Shown here: piece after piece, positions 39,785-50,505 of the stretch
How positions within the stretch are numbered: position 1 is the first letter of the stretch
Layout of the letters: each line of letters begins with the position of its first letter
Assembly (NCBI RefSeq): GCF_000235365.1
Contig: NC_016452.1
Span: forward strand, 1,226,001 to 1,290,000
From: Eremothecium cymbalariae DBVPG#7215
Lineage: Eukaryota > Ascomycota > Saccharomycetes > Saccharomycetales > Saccharomycetaceae
Reading direction: 5' to 3'
DNA length: 64,000 nt
The notes under the pieces: generated by a model
Database searches by the model: none
The model's input: only the letters and a program-made list of their open reading frames with translations
Told to the model about the DNA's origin: nothing
Translations under genes and position numbers: made by a program

Positions 39785-40409
39785 TTGTCAACTCCAACGT
39801 TTCAAAAACCTAATAGTAGATTTTAGTAGATTAATTACAAAAGGAGAATGTGTAGCACAAGATCTCGCATTTTCCAATTTATTTTTATCCACTTTACGGC
39901 GGGAAACAGTGTATTTAAATAGTGAAAATACCAATTCCCACCTATGGGAAAATTACTGCCAATGAATAATAATAAATACATAACATAACGAATTCATATT
40001 ACAACTACTGAAATTATACCAACTCTAACCTTTTCAAATAGCTGGAGCACCCATCACCACACGTACAGATGAAGTTGCAGATTACTTTGTAACTGAGATC
40101 ACCAATTTTACAGTAAGATCGTATTTTTAGCGCTAAGAAAACCGCTAATATCTGAAACTTGGATGTATTCCACTACTTTGATATTATTTTGTCCAAGCAT
40201 TTGAACCCTGATACTGCCGTTGCCTAGCCCATCTAAAACGTTAAACTGGTCTCCGCAATCACATGATGTTCAAACGCGAGATGAAATTCTGAACCAAGTA
40301 ACAGATTACCTGCTTTCCAAAACAAAGACATCATCAAATTAATAAGAAACCTAAACGAGCCTTGGTAATAGACTAGACTTCGCTAGTGAATCATTTCCAT
40401 GCAAATATA
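39785..40409. other. intergenic region CMR1-NTO1, no gene seen
   Basis: 625 bp between two genes of the same orientation. A 77-codon frame overlapping the CMR1 end (39732-39965) is an out-of-frame shadow. No motif stood out. Confidence 0.45.
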
Positions 40410-42584
40410 ATGTCACATGGTAAAATACCACTAAGGGCTCGAGATGAAGGTCCTAAGTTGAGAGAAGAAAAGTCTTACACTGATTTTTACCCTGAACTTA
40501 ATCATCATGAATTACTGCCTTTAATACTGGAAAGAGACAATGAAGCAAGTGGTACCTCAGATTTGGAGGATGGCAAAAAAAATTCTGGGTCTTTAATGCA
40601 AGGGAGTCCATTGAAACAGATTATATTTAATAATAAGGTTACGGTAGAACCTTTGGGCCCGCAGTTAAAAAAGACATGCTTTAGGCCTTGTCGTATAACA
40701 ATTTCACAGCTAAATGGGAAGTATAAGGTCAGTAGTCAGTTTCAGAAGTATGGTTATAGATCTAATATGGTAGTTATGGGAGCAGATGTACGAACAATGC
40801 CATACCTGAAAAAAACCGATAATTTGATACACAATGAGAACGATTATTTCATAAATATTTCTCCACATCTGAAGGATTTTCAGGTCGAATATGATATGGA
40901 TGAGCAAGATGATCTTTATTTACAATTTCTGAATAATACCAGGCTCAAGGGTTCGAAGAAGCTACTTAATCATGAAATATTCGAGATCATAATGACGATT
41001 TTGGAAACTGAGTGGTTTCATTTGGAAAAAAAAATTCCTCAGAGAAGTTCCACGAATGTTATATCAAATTCACACGAGTCTCGTGCAGCATGGGCACACT
41101 TCGAATTGTATGGATCTGATGATGGTAGTGGATATTCGGTAGACCAGCCTTGTGCTATTTGTGGGGGGACCGACTCTGATACTTCTAATGCAATTGTATT
41201 TTGCGACGGCTGCGACGTTGCTGTACATCAGGAATGCTATGGAGTAGTATTCATCCCTGAAGGTCAATGGCTATGTCGACGCTGTATGATTTCTAAGAAC
41301 AGAAAAATCAATTGCTTGTTTTGTCCAAGTCATACAGGCGCATTCAAGCAAACAGATACAGGCTCGTGGGGCCATGTCATATGTGCCATTTGGATTCCTG
41401 AGTTATTTTTTGCTAATATACACTACATGGAGCCGATAGAAGGTATTTATATAGTTCCAAAAAGTCGTTGGAGATTGAATTGTTACATTTGCAAACAAAA
41501 GGTGGGTGCCTGTATACAGTGTGCCAACAAAAACTGCTTTGCAGCTTATCATGTTACATGTGCCAAGAGGGCTGGGTTATTCATGAACTTTGGTGGCTGC
41601 ACTGTTCTAGAAGCTGCATCCAAGAACTTTAGACCTGGAATGAAGTTAGAAAGCTTTTGTGATAAGCATTCTCCTTCTGGCTGGGGGGATTGCCAAATTG
41701 GAATCATAAAGGCGAGAAGGTATTTTCGGAATATCAAGGAAGTAATGTTACAAGAAAGCAATAAAGTCTCTCAATTAGATACCCACCAGGACACCAAAAT
41801 TCGTTGGAAGACAAACCGGAGTACACCAATTGCCCCAAATTTATTTATACAAGTCGTAAACCAAGTCGTAGCTACTTTCGACATTCCAGACTCCGAAAAG
41901 TTAGCAATAGATTTATGCAAATATTGGTCCATGAAAAGGGAATTAAAAAGAGGCGCGCCATTGGTGAGAAAGTTTGATCCAAGCTCATTTAACACATTAG
42001 GCACAGTGGAACTTCAAAAACGCATAGACTTCGCCGAGGTTTTGCTTAAAGATTTGAATAAATTAGAAGAACTAAGCCATCTACTCGAGAAACGTCAGCA
42101 AGCTGCTTTATTGAAGGACGAAGCAAAAGCGACAATAAATAACATTTGGTTCCATCCAGTCAGGTATCTCTTGCAGAAGAATGTTACCCCATTATGGGAA
42201 ACTAAAGATTTTCAAGTTATTAGAAAGATTGAACCTGAATTCGCAAATATTCTAAGAAAGGTTGAAGATGATGAGTATCCAAGTATCACTGCGTTTTCAC
42301 ATGAAGTCACATCAGTGTTTGACAGATTATTTATGCGAGAAGACACCCTGCTTCAAATAAATTCCAAGTTGAGTATTTGTCAAAGGAAGTTTAATAAACA
42401 GATAGCTAAGATTGACAAGATTGATATTCATAAGCTACTCTCTCGAGATTTTACTTTTGATGGGAATGAGGTACGCGAAGTTGCTTGGTCGGGGCCCTTA
42501 TTGATGAAGGAAGAGGAGTTAAGTGAAATTGAAGAGGAATTTACGCCTGCGCAAGAAAGAATGTTGAAAGCGCTATTAAGGTGA
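40410..42584 (+). CDS. NTO1: NuA3 histone acetyltransferase subunit Nto1
   Basis: 724 residues. It is the BRPF-like scaffold of the NuA3 complex, which acetylates histone H3 through Sas3. The first PHD finger is CAICGGTDSDTSNAIVFC with HQECYG and WLCRRC. It is followed by an extended PHD module (CLFCPSHTGAFKQT, WGHVICAIWIPELFF, then CIQCANKNCFAAYHVTCAKRAG and FCDKHSP). Upstream lies an enhancer-of-polycomb-like segment. The frame opens at a GTG; the ATG at 40410 (MSHGKIPLR) is preferred. It matches YPR031W. EAF6, another NuA3 and NuA4 subunit, is 17 kb away. Confidence 0.92.
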   Translation: MSHGKIPLRARDEGPKLREEKSYTDFYPELNHHELLPLILERDNEASGTSDLEDGKKNSGSLMQGSPLKQIIFNNKVTVEPLGPQLKKTCFRPCRITISQLNGKYKVSSQFQKYGYRSNMVVMGADVRTMPYLKKTDNLIHNENDYFINISPHLKDFQVEYDMDEQDDLYLQFLNNTRLKGSKKLLNHEIFEIIMTILETEWFHLEKKIPQRSSTNVISNSHESRAAWAHFELYGSDDGSGYSVDQPCAICGGTDSDTSNAIVFCDGCDVAVHQECYGVVFIPEGQWLCRRCMISKNRKINCLFCPSHTGAFKQTDTGSWGHVICAIWIPELFFANIHYMEPIEGIYIVPKSRWRLNCYICKQKVGACIQCANKNCFAAYHVTCAKRAGLFMNFGGCTVLEAASKNFRPGMKLESFCDKHSPSGWGDCQIGIIKARRYFRNIKEVMLQESNKVSQLDTHQDTKIRWKTNRSTPIAPNLFIQVVNQVVATFDIPDSEKLAIDLCKYWSMKRELKRGAPLVRKFDPSSFNTLGTVELQKRIDFAEVLLKDLNKLEELSHLLEKRQQAALLKDEAKATINNIWFHPVRYLLQKNVTPLWETKDFQVIRKIEPEFANILRKVEDDEYPSITAFSHEVTSVFDRLFMREDTLLQINSKLSICQRKFNKQIAKIDKIDIHKLLSRDFTFDGNEVREVAWSGPLLMKEEELSEIEEEFTPAQERMLKALLR

Positions 42585-42810
42585 TATTTACCTGCTTCAT
42601 GAACTTTTTCATCCAGGTTCTTATCGCTCTCTAGTTTAACTAATTTAGTTAGTTGTAACAGTAGTAATCTCTTCATACTCTGATCTGCGTAGGGTAACGG
42701 CTGTATTATGAACATAACCCGTCAATGATTTTCAACGAAGGATATTAGAGAATTCAGAAACTAACAGAGTACCTGGTATCCAATAAGGTATCACAATAGT
42801 GTAATACAAT

Positions 42811-45794
42811 ATGGGTTTTATTAAGCAGGTGTCTAATTGGTCCCATGATGGGTGGTTTGATTATTTGTCTGTAAATCCTACTAGAGACGAAGTTACTCAT
42901 TATAGGGTTGACCCTAATGATGAGTTAGATAGTTCCATAGTGAAGTTAAACACATTTAAAGATTTCAGCAGTATTACTTGTTTGGATTATTCACAAGCTG
43001 AAGTAGGTCTTGTTGGTGTTGCTGAAAAAACAGGATATCTGAGGTTATTTAATGTTCTGGAAATGGATACAGAAGTTGTATTAGGCGGATCTGATGCTTT
43101 TGATATTAAGGTCAGAGCGAAACAGCAAAGAGCGATCAATACTTTAAGCATTAATAACAATGGTTTGGTTGCTATGGGGTTAGACAGGAATAGGAATGAT
43201 CCTTCTTTGTTGGTCTGGGATGTCAATTATCAGAGTACTAGTTCTAATATTGTTAATCCATCTTTCTCTTACTGTGCCAATGAGAGTACTGTATCTCTAA
43301 AATTCTTGGATGATACTAATATCCTTGCGGCTAGTACCAAACTTATCAAAGAAATTGACTTGAGATCTCCAAATCCAGTATTCCAACACCCTTCGAAGTT
43401 ATCATATGACATAAAAGTTAACCCATATAATAATTTGCAGTTTTCCTCATATGGAGATGATGGAACCTTGGCAATATGGGATAGAAGAAGGCTTGTTGCC
43501 TATTCAAATTCTTCAGACTACTCAGAAGTGCATCCAATATTAAAATTTGACAAATTGGTTGGGCAAGGCGCTGCATCACGTAAATATATGAATTCATGCT
43601 TCCGATGGTCTGCTGTTCGCGAATCTGAGTTTTCAACTTTGCATGGTGGGGAAGTGATTAGGCGCTGGCGACTTGGAACGGTTCCTAAAATATCTAACAA
43701 AAATAATAGTGATACGGGTAAAATGTCCCCTACAAACTATTTGGAGTCAATTTTTGTGTCTACTGTTAAGGATATTACTACTACGTATGATCGCGTTGTT
43801 ACTTTTGATTACATTCCAAAAGACAATGGAGACTCAAATTATATTTGCATGAGACAGTCGGGTACCATATATCGTATGACGACCCCAGAAGCTGTGTCAA
43901 AAGTTTCCTTTAACAATTATAATAGTTTTATTGTATTGAATGACAATAAGTGCGAATCAAGTGAACTTCGGACATGTAGTGACACACAGCAATCCATGGC
44001 AAAAAAACTAATTGCTGGGATGAAGAACTTAACTTTCGAAGATTTAGATCTAAGTGAAAATGTTAATAATGTCGACTCAGACTTTGAGGAGGCTAATAGT
44101 GTTGATCAAGAATTCAACAACTCAGATTTCGAAACAGATGATGAACAGGAAGACGGTGAAGATCATGGAAGTATAATTGAGCGTAGGTTTTTTGTTAAGC
44201 CTGAGAAGCTGCTTCAAAATGATATCAGTACCATTATGAGGAAAAGAGCAGCGTTAGGGTACGGGTTAGACCCGATCTCAACTATTGAGATGATAGACCA
44301 ATCAATATCTTTGCAAAATAATGCTTATATTAGAAATACATGGAGATGGATTGCTATCGCGAAATCATCTGTGGATGATGGCACTATGGTTTCAGGGGAT
44401 TTAGATCTAGGCTATGAGGGAATTTTAGGCATATGGAATGGACTGGACGGTCTATCCAACCAATCAAGGTACAAGGAGGGTAGTTCCTTTACCGAGAAAC
44501 AACTAAATAAAGAACTGGAGAGGATTATTCTCATGCGAAAAAAACTAAACTTCGAAGCAATAGTGGTAGAAATATTGGTACATTTGTCAATACATCAAAA
44601 CAAGTTCAGCGTAAACTCTGCATGATAATATCTGGCTGGGATTTATCCCCTGCGGAGATAGAGGAGAAATATAATAACCTAATTGCACTAAACAATTATG
44701 AGAAAGCTGCAGGATGGGCGGTCTTCTTCGGAGACATTCAAAAAGCCATAGAGATTCTTAGTTCGGCTAAAAAGGAAAGATTGAGACTAATTGCAACAGC
44801 CATAGCTGGATATTTGGCCTACAAAGACCAACCGGGAAACAATGCATGGCGACAGCAATGTCGGCGTCTATCATCAGAATTGGATGATCCATATTTACGA
44901 GTAATATTTTCATTTATTGCAGACAACGATTGGTGGGACATACTGTATGAAAGTGCCATTTCATTAAGAGAGAGGCTTGGAGTTGCACTCAGATTTTTAA
45001 ATGATGGTGATTTAACAAGATTTTTGGAAAGAACAGTATCCAGCGTCATAGAAAATGGTGAACTAGAAGGACTAATTCTGACTGGAATCACCCCAAACAG
45101 TATCGACCTCCTGCAGTCCTACGTAACTAAAACAAGCGACGTTCAAACTGCAGCATTATTATCGATTTTCGGCTGCCCTCGTTACTTCAAAGATACCCGT
45201 GTGGATGAATGGATCCATATCTACAGAGAAATGCTCAACTCTTGGCAATTATTCGCAATTCGTTCAAAATTCGACGTCCTACGCACTAAATTATCCAGAA
45301 ACAGCTTGGGCCAAGTTAAAGTACAAGTCCGTCCCCGTCAGATGTTCCTTCAATGCCTCAAATGTAACAAGAACATAAACAAACCCCTCGAGAACCCAAA
45401 CATAGTACCCAGACAAGGAAGCGGCATCAAGGCTCTTCCCACGTCCAAAAAGTTTTCGTGGAATAGCGTCACAAACCCTCCCACCTCTGATTCTCCCACC
45501 CAAAAGCACTCCTGTCCCCACTGCTCCACCGCCTATCCCAGATGTGCAATATGCCTACTACCCCTAGGCACAGGTAACCTCCCTATCGTCATCACCGGCG
45601 CTGCCTCTGACTCTGACCTTCATTCAGAAAACCAAGATCCGACGACAAGAGAAGCAAGACGCCTAAAGCTTAACGAATGGTTCAGTTTCTGCCTCTCATG
45701 TAACCACGGAATGCATGCCGGCCATGCAGAGGAGTGGTTTGAAAGGCACATCGTCTGCCCCGTCCCTGGCTGCTCCTGCCATTGCAACAAGTGA
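42811..45794 (+). CDS. SEA4: SEA complex subunit Sea4 (Mios homologue), apparent frame break
   Basis: Sea4 belongs to SEACAT, which opposes the TORC1 inhibitor Npr2/Npr3/Iml1 at the vacuole. The N-terminal half (from MGFIKQVSNWSHDGWFDYLS) is a WD40 propeller. The C-terminal half, from about 44622 (ISGWDLSPAEIEEKYN), is helical. It ends in a RING-like zinc region (CPHCSTAYPRCAICLLPLG, then FCLSCNHGMHAGHAEEWF and CPVPGCSCHCNK). The frame changes near 44583: the first part stops at 44623, while the other frame reads VNTSKQVQRKLCMIISGW through the junction. One missing T in the TTT at 44583-44585 would restore a protein of about 994 residues, near the yeast length of 1038 (YBL104C). Confidence 0.88.
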
Positions 45795-46724
45795 ACCGGT
45801 AACCGATCACACCAAGAGACACCTACTAATTGTCTACCCGCAAACACACAAACGCATACACAAACACATAAACAACATCGAAAAATACGCTTATATAAAC
45901 TCGATCCTACACCCTTAGGTAATGCTCAGATATAGCTGGCTGTCCTTATCATTACTCGTGATGCCTCCATAATATTCCCCCACACCTCAAACATCACCAT
46001 CTACGGTGAAAGGGGTCCAGCTTCAATTAGGTTGATCAGGTGGAAATTGTTGACCTTAATGGACTCAAAGTGGCAATCCATAGTCTCGATTTCTTCGTAA
46101 ACAAAAAGGTTTGTGCAAGACTACACAGTCGGAGTAATAGCAAGATATAGAGAGCCTTGGTTTCTTAAAGGTTTTTAATTCTTGCTTTGGAGGGATCAAG
46201 TGAGATTGCTGGTTGCCAAGGAAAGTATCAAAAGGGACAATTTTTCAGAGTTTTACAACACATTGTTAGGTTTTTGAGAGAGAAAAAAGGTATCATTTGG
46301 TGGTTCCTATTAGTTGTACCATAGAAATAAAAACGTGTTGGAGAGTTATAAAACCATTTACGAAGGGATATATATTGTTGTTGCGGGGTTCAGACAATTT
46401 GAGGGCACCAAGGGAGTTTTATAGATAGGTTTTATTGGGATTAATCTGTCTGGTGTGGTTTGTAATTCGTAGGTTTTATATTGGTGTTAGTGTTAACTTT
46501 GTTTAATTGGAGCAAGGATTTTGCAAATTTAACACGGATATCGAAATCAGGTGTTTAATTGGAAGGAGTGGAAAGTTTTTTTTACGAGTTGTAGATAAAT
46601 CCTGTACGAAGAGAAGACATTATCTTTCTATTGCAAACTGGATAATATAGTGTTTTTTTGTTTGAGAATTGGTGGTCTTTACTATTAAAGGAGTTTGATC
46701 CAAGAGTTGTTTTAGGCAATAGAC
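45795..46724. promoter_or_regulatory. PKC1 upstream region
   Basis: 930 bp, with a short SEA4 3' region followed by a G/T-rich plus strand. It probably includes the PKC1 promoter and a long 5' leader. No gene or named motif was recognised. Confidence 0.45.
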
Positions 46725-49700
46725 ATGCTGGACGTTGAGCAGGATATTCTACGTAAGATTGAGAGGGAGAAGAATATTATTCAGGGTGCTTCAAATTTGA
46801 AAAAGCGGACAGATAATGTTATGGTGATTCAGAAGTGTAACACCAATATTCGGGAAGCTCAGCAAAATATCCAGTATCTTGAAGAGACATTAAATAAGTT
46901 ACAGTTGACTGAAGATCCTGTTCAAACGCTTTCTGTACACCCGGGGTATGGCCAATTAAGTACCATTGCCCCGCATGAGCACAGATTTTCTCGGTTGGAT
47001 TTGTCCAAGTATGATTGTCCATCTCTCTCTCAGCGCATTCAATACATGTTACAACAACTGGAATTCAAGTTGCACGTTGAAAAGCAATACCAAGAAGCAA
47101 ATGATAAGCTAACCAAATTGTACCAAATTGATGGTGATGAACGCAGCAGTTCTGCTGCTCAAGGAGGCGCTCAAGAGTCAAAGCAGAGAATACAGTTGTT
47201 AACCAAGGCTTTGAAGAAATACCAAGCAATTAACGTTGATATAGACCAATTCAGAGACAGTAATGATGATTTGTTGGCAGTTCAACCTAAGTTCAGACGG
47301 AAGCAGTTAACTGGCGAATTTACACTCGGTATTAGCGCTATTCGTGACGTTGACCATATTCAATCTCCTCTGTTTTCCAAAAACCCTGAAACTATCATAA
47401 CGGTTAAAATTGATGATGTTGTGAGAGCTAAAACCAAGCCAACAAGAACTGATAGATGGCATGAAGAATTTAACCTTTATGTGGATAAAGGAAATGAGGT
47501 TGAAATTACCGTATACGACAGAATTAACGATAGGATTGTCCCTGTGGCTATCATGTGGTTGTTATTGTCGGATGTTACAGAAGAAATCCGTAAAAAGAAA
47601 GTTGGGCAAGTGGGATCGCCTAATTGGTTTGATGTGGCGAACCCATTAACAGATCAAGATCCATATGTTAACACATCTACAGCACATCTTCCTCTAGGTG
47701 GATTAGCCTCTGCATCAGGCCTTTTAGGTACGGCTGATTTAAGTTCAGAAACAGCCCCGTTGAAACAGCCTATAACAACTAACGCGTGGTTTGTTCTTGA
47801 ACCCGCTGGGCAAATAATGTTAACGTTGGGTTTTAATAAATCGAACCAGAATGAAAGAAAAGATTTAATGGGTGCGTTGCGCCGTCATGGTGCAATAGTG
47901 AACAGAAGAGATGAAGTCTATGAAAAACATGGCCACCACTTTGGCCAAAAATCCTTCTACAATATCATGTGCTGTGCTTATTGTGGTGAATTTATACGTT
48001 ATTCTGGTTTCCAATGCCAGGACTGTAAATTCCTATGCCACAAGAAATGTTATAACAATGTGGTAACTAAGTGCATTGCCAAAACAAGCACTGATACCGA
48101 TCCTGATGAGGCCAAATTAAATCATCGTATTCCCCATAGATTTGAACCCGTCTCTAATCGTGGAACTAAATGGTGTTGCCATTGTGGATACATATTGTCG
48201 TGGGGTAAGAAAAATGTTCGTAAATGCAGTGAGTGTGGAATCATGTGTCATACTCAATGTGCGCACCTGGTTCCAGATTTCTGCGGTATGTCTATGGAAA
48301 TGGCTAATAAGGTTCTAACAGCAATTCAAGACACAAAGCGGTCTCAGCAGCAAAGATTAAGGGTTTCGCCATCTTCCAACGGATCAGATGAACCCGCTAT
48401 GATGCGTGCAGATATGAGTAATACTGCAGCGAGTACAAAATCTCCAGTGACTTCACAAAGAAACACATTAAATAGTGAACTGTCTGCTGAGTCACAAACG
48501 TTGGATGGTCAGCGATATTCTAATTATCAAGCTACATCCAGTTCACAACGTTCTTCCAACTTACCAAATGATTACGAAGATACAGCGTCTAAAGAGAAAT
48601 TTATTAATAGTCCACCTGATTTTGCCGACCAGAGTGACTTAACTGATTATACGACGTATTATAAATACACCGATATGTCCAGTAATAGGTTCTCCCTTTC
48701 AGATCAGCCTTCTACCCTGGATCCAAGTTCTGGCTCACCACAGGATGGAGGAAAACAAGGAGAGGAGGATAAAACTCTATTGGCAGATGAAAAGAGTAAC
48801 CTGTATGAAGAAAATTTAGATGAAGAACTTCGCATAGACGAGCTAAAAAAGACCTTAGAGCAGGAAGAGGTTGCATTGATGGACAGTCACAGGGATCTCT
48901 TTATTCCTGAACAGTCTGAAGATAACGCAGAGCGTAAATCTTTCAGATTATCCGATGGTATAACTGATTTGTTAGACTTGCCGATGACTGTTGGAACTTC
49001 ACCTATAGAGTTCACAGGAATATCTACAGATTTGTCCACAGACCAGAGTCAAAATGATGATATAGTGGTAACCCCAATTCAGCCATTATCGACATCACCA
49101 ATCAAACCCCATTCTGCTGGAAGGCACAAAAGGAAATCTCCAAAGCGTAGGAAGGTTAGTTTGGATGATTTCATATTATTAAAGGTTTTAGGAAAGGGCA
49201 ACTTTGGTAAGGTATTGTTAGCAAAATCGAAAAATACTGATCGGTTATGTGCAATTAAGGTATTAAAAAAGGATCATATTATACAAAATCACGACATCGA
49301 AAGTGCTAGGGCGGAAAAGAAGGTATTTTTACTGGCAACAAAGGCAAAGCATCCATTTTTGACCAACTTGTATTGTTCTTTCCAAACAGAAAATCGTATA
49401 TATTTTGCCATGGAATTCATTGGAGGCGGAGACTTAATGTGGCATGTTCAAAACCAAAGATTGTCGGTTAGGAGAGCTAAATTCTATGCTGCCGAGGTGT
49501 TACTTGCATTAAAATACTTCCACGACAACGGTATCATATATCGTGATTTAAAATTGGAAAATATATTATTAACTTTAGAAGGTCATATTAAAATTGCAGA
49601 TTATGGTTTATGTAAGGACAACATGTGGCATGGTAATAAAACTTCCACGTTCTGTGGTACTCCAGAATTTATGGCTCCAGAAATATTAAAAGAACAAGCT

Positions 49701-50156
49701 TACACAAAGGCGGTAGACTGGTGGGCATTTGGTGTCTTGTTGTACCAAATGCTATTATGCCAATCTCCTTTCTCAGGGGATGATGAAGATGAAGTCTTTA
49801 ATGCTATTCTAACAGATGAACCCTTATATCCAATAGATATGGCAGGAGATATAGTCCAAATCTTCCAAGGGTTATTAACAAAAGACCCTGAAAAGCGATT
49901 GGGTGCTGGAACCCGTGACGCACTGGAAGTTATGGAGGAACCGTTCTTCCGCAACATTAATTTTGATGATATATTTAACTTACGTGTGGAATCTCCTTAT
50001 ATTCCAATCATTAAAGCTGCTGACGACACTTCATATTTCGAGAAGGAATTCACTGCTGCTCCACCCACGTTGACCCCGTTACCTTCAATACTAAGTTCTA
50101 ACCTGCAAGAAGAATTCCGTGGCTTTTCTTTCATGCCTGACGATCTTGTACTATGA
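46725..50156 (+). CDS. PKC1: protein kinase C, Pkc1
   Basis: 1143 residues, yeast Pkc1 (YBL105C) being 1151. It is the Rho1 effector at the head of the cell-wall-integrity MAPK pathway. Domains in order: two HR1 coiled coils (about 1-65 and 100-190), a C2-like domain (about 190-300), and two C1 zinc domains (about 405-455 and 465-515; HFGQKSFYNIMCCAYCGEFI and HRFEPVSNRGTKWCCHCGYI). Then come a long acidic/Ser linker and an AGC kinase from about 815: GKGNFG, YRDLKLEN (about 939), DYG instead of DFG as in yeast Pkc1, and the activation loop TSTFCGTPEF. The hydrophobic motif FRGFSF is near the end. Confidence 0.97.
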   Translation: MLDVEQDILRKIEREKNIIQGASNLKKRTDNVMVIQKCNTNIREAQQNIQYLEETLNKLQLTEDPVQTLSVHPGYGQLSTIAPHEHRFSRLDLSKYDCPSLSQRIQYMLQQLEFKLHVEKQYQEANDKLTKLYQIDGDERSSSAAQGGAQESKQRIQLLTKALKKYQAINVDIDQFRDSNDDLLAVQPKFRRKQLTGEFTLGISAIRDVDHIQSPLFSKNPETIITVKIDDVVRAKTKPTRTDRWHEEFNLYVDKGNEVEITVYDRINDRIVPVAIMWLLLSDVTEEIRKKKVGQVGSPNWFDVANPLTDQDPYVNTSTAHLPLGGLASASGLLGTADLSSETAPLKQPITTNAWFVLEPAGQIMLTLGFNKSNQNERKDLMGALRRHGAIVNRRDEVYEKHGHHFGQKSFYNIMCCAYCGEFIRYSGFQCQDCKFLCHKKCYNNVVTKCIAKTSTDTDPDEAKLNHRIPHRFEPVSNRGTKWCCHCGYILSWGKKNVRKCSECGIMCHTQCAHLVPDFCGMSMEMANKVLTAIQDTKRSQQQRLRVSPSSNGSDEPAMMRADMSNTAASTKSPVTSQRNTLNSELSAESQTLDGQRYSNYQATSSSQRSSNLPNDYEDTASKEKFINSPPDFADQSDLTDYTTYYKYTDMSSNRFSLSDQPSTLDPSSGSPQDGGKQGEEDKTLLADEKSNLYEENLDEELRIDELKKTLEQEEVALMDSHRDLFIPEQSEDNAERKSFRLSDGITDLLDLPMTVGTSPIEFTGISTDLSTDQSQNDDIVVTPIQPLSTSPIKPHSAGRHKRKSPKRRKVSLDDFILLKVLGKGNFGKVLLAKSKNTDRLCAIKVLKKDHIIQNHDIESARAEKKVFLLATKAKHPFLTNLYCSFQTENRIYFAMEFIGGGDLMWHVQNQRLSVRRAKFYAAEVLLALKYFHDNGIIYRDLKLENILLTLEGHIKIADYGLCKDNMWHGNKTSTFCGTPEFMAPEILKEQAYTKAVDWWAFGVLLYQMLLCQSPFSGDDEDEVFNAILTDEPLYPIDMAGDIVQIFQGLLTKDPEKRLGAGTRDALEVMEEPFFRNINFDDIFNLRVESPYIPIIKAADDTSYFEKEFTAAPPTLTPLPSILSSNLQEEFRGFSFMPDDLVL

Positions 50157-50505
50157 TATTGTACTTCAATGGACGTTTTAATTTTGTTAGGTAGTTTAAT
50201 TCAATTTGTTTTTGCTGTTGTGTTTAAATATATACTTCCCATCTACCCAGAGTAGCAATTAATAATAATATGGACAATATTTAAGTTGAACTGTTGGTGT
50301 GTTGAGCAGTTTATGTGAATTCATGTTACTCAAAAGATTCATTACCCGCACTCAATCTTGTTTGAGTTGTTGAAGTTTGAACGTAGGGTGACTTATAAAG
50401 GTTTGCTTCTGCTGTATACAAACCCTATTTCTGGAGAATTTTATTATAGTTCAGTTCGAATCCGAAGTGCATAAGCTATATCGGAGGTTGTATTCTAAGA
50501 GCTAG
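50157..50505. other. PKC1-SRO7 intergenic region
   Basis: 349 bp between two genes in the same direction. No gene or motif was recognised. Confidence 0.45.

Noticed and set aside
39732..39965. 77-codon frame after CMR1
   Set aside because: Begins inside CMR1 in another frame and has no protein-like pattern.
45620..45918. Overlapping frames around the SEA4 C-terminus
   Set aside because: They overlap the RING-like zinc region of SEA4, which is clearly the coding frame.
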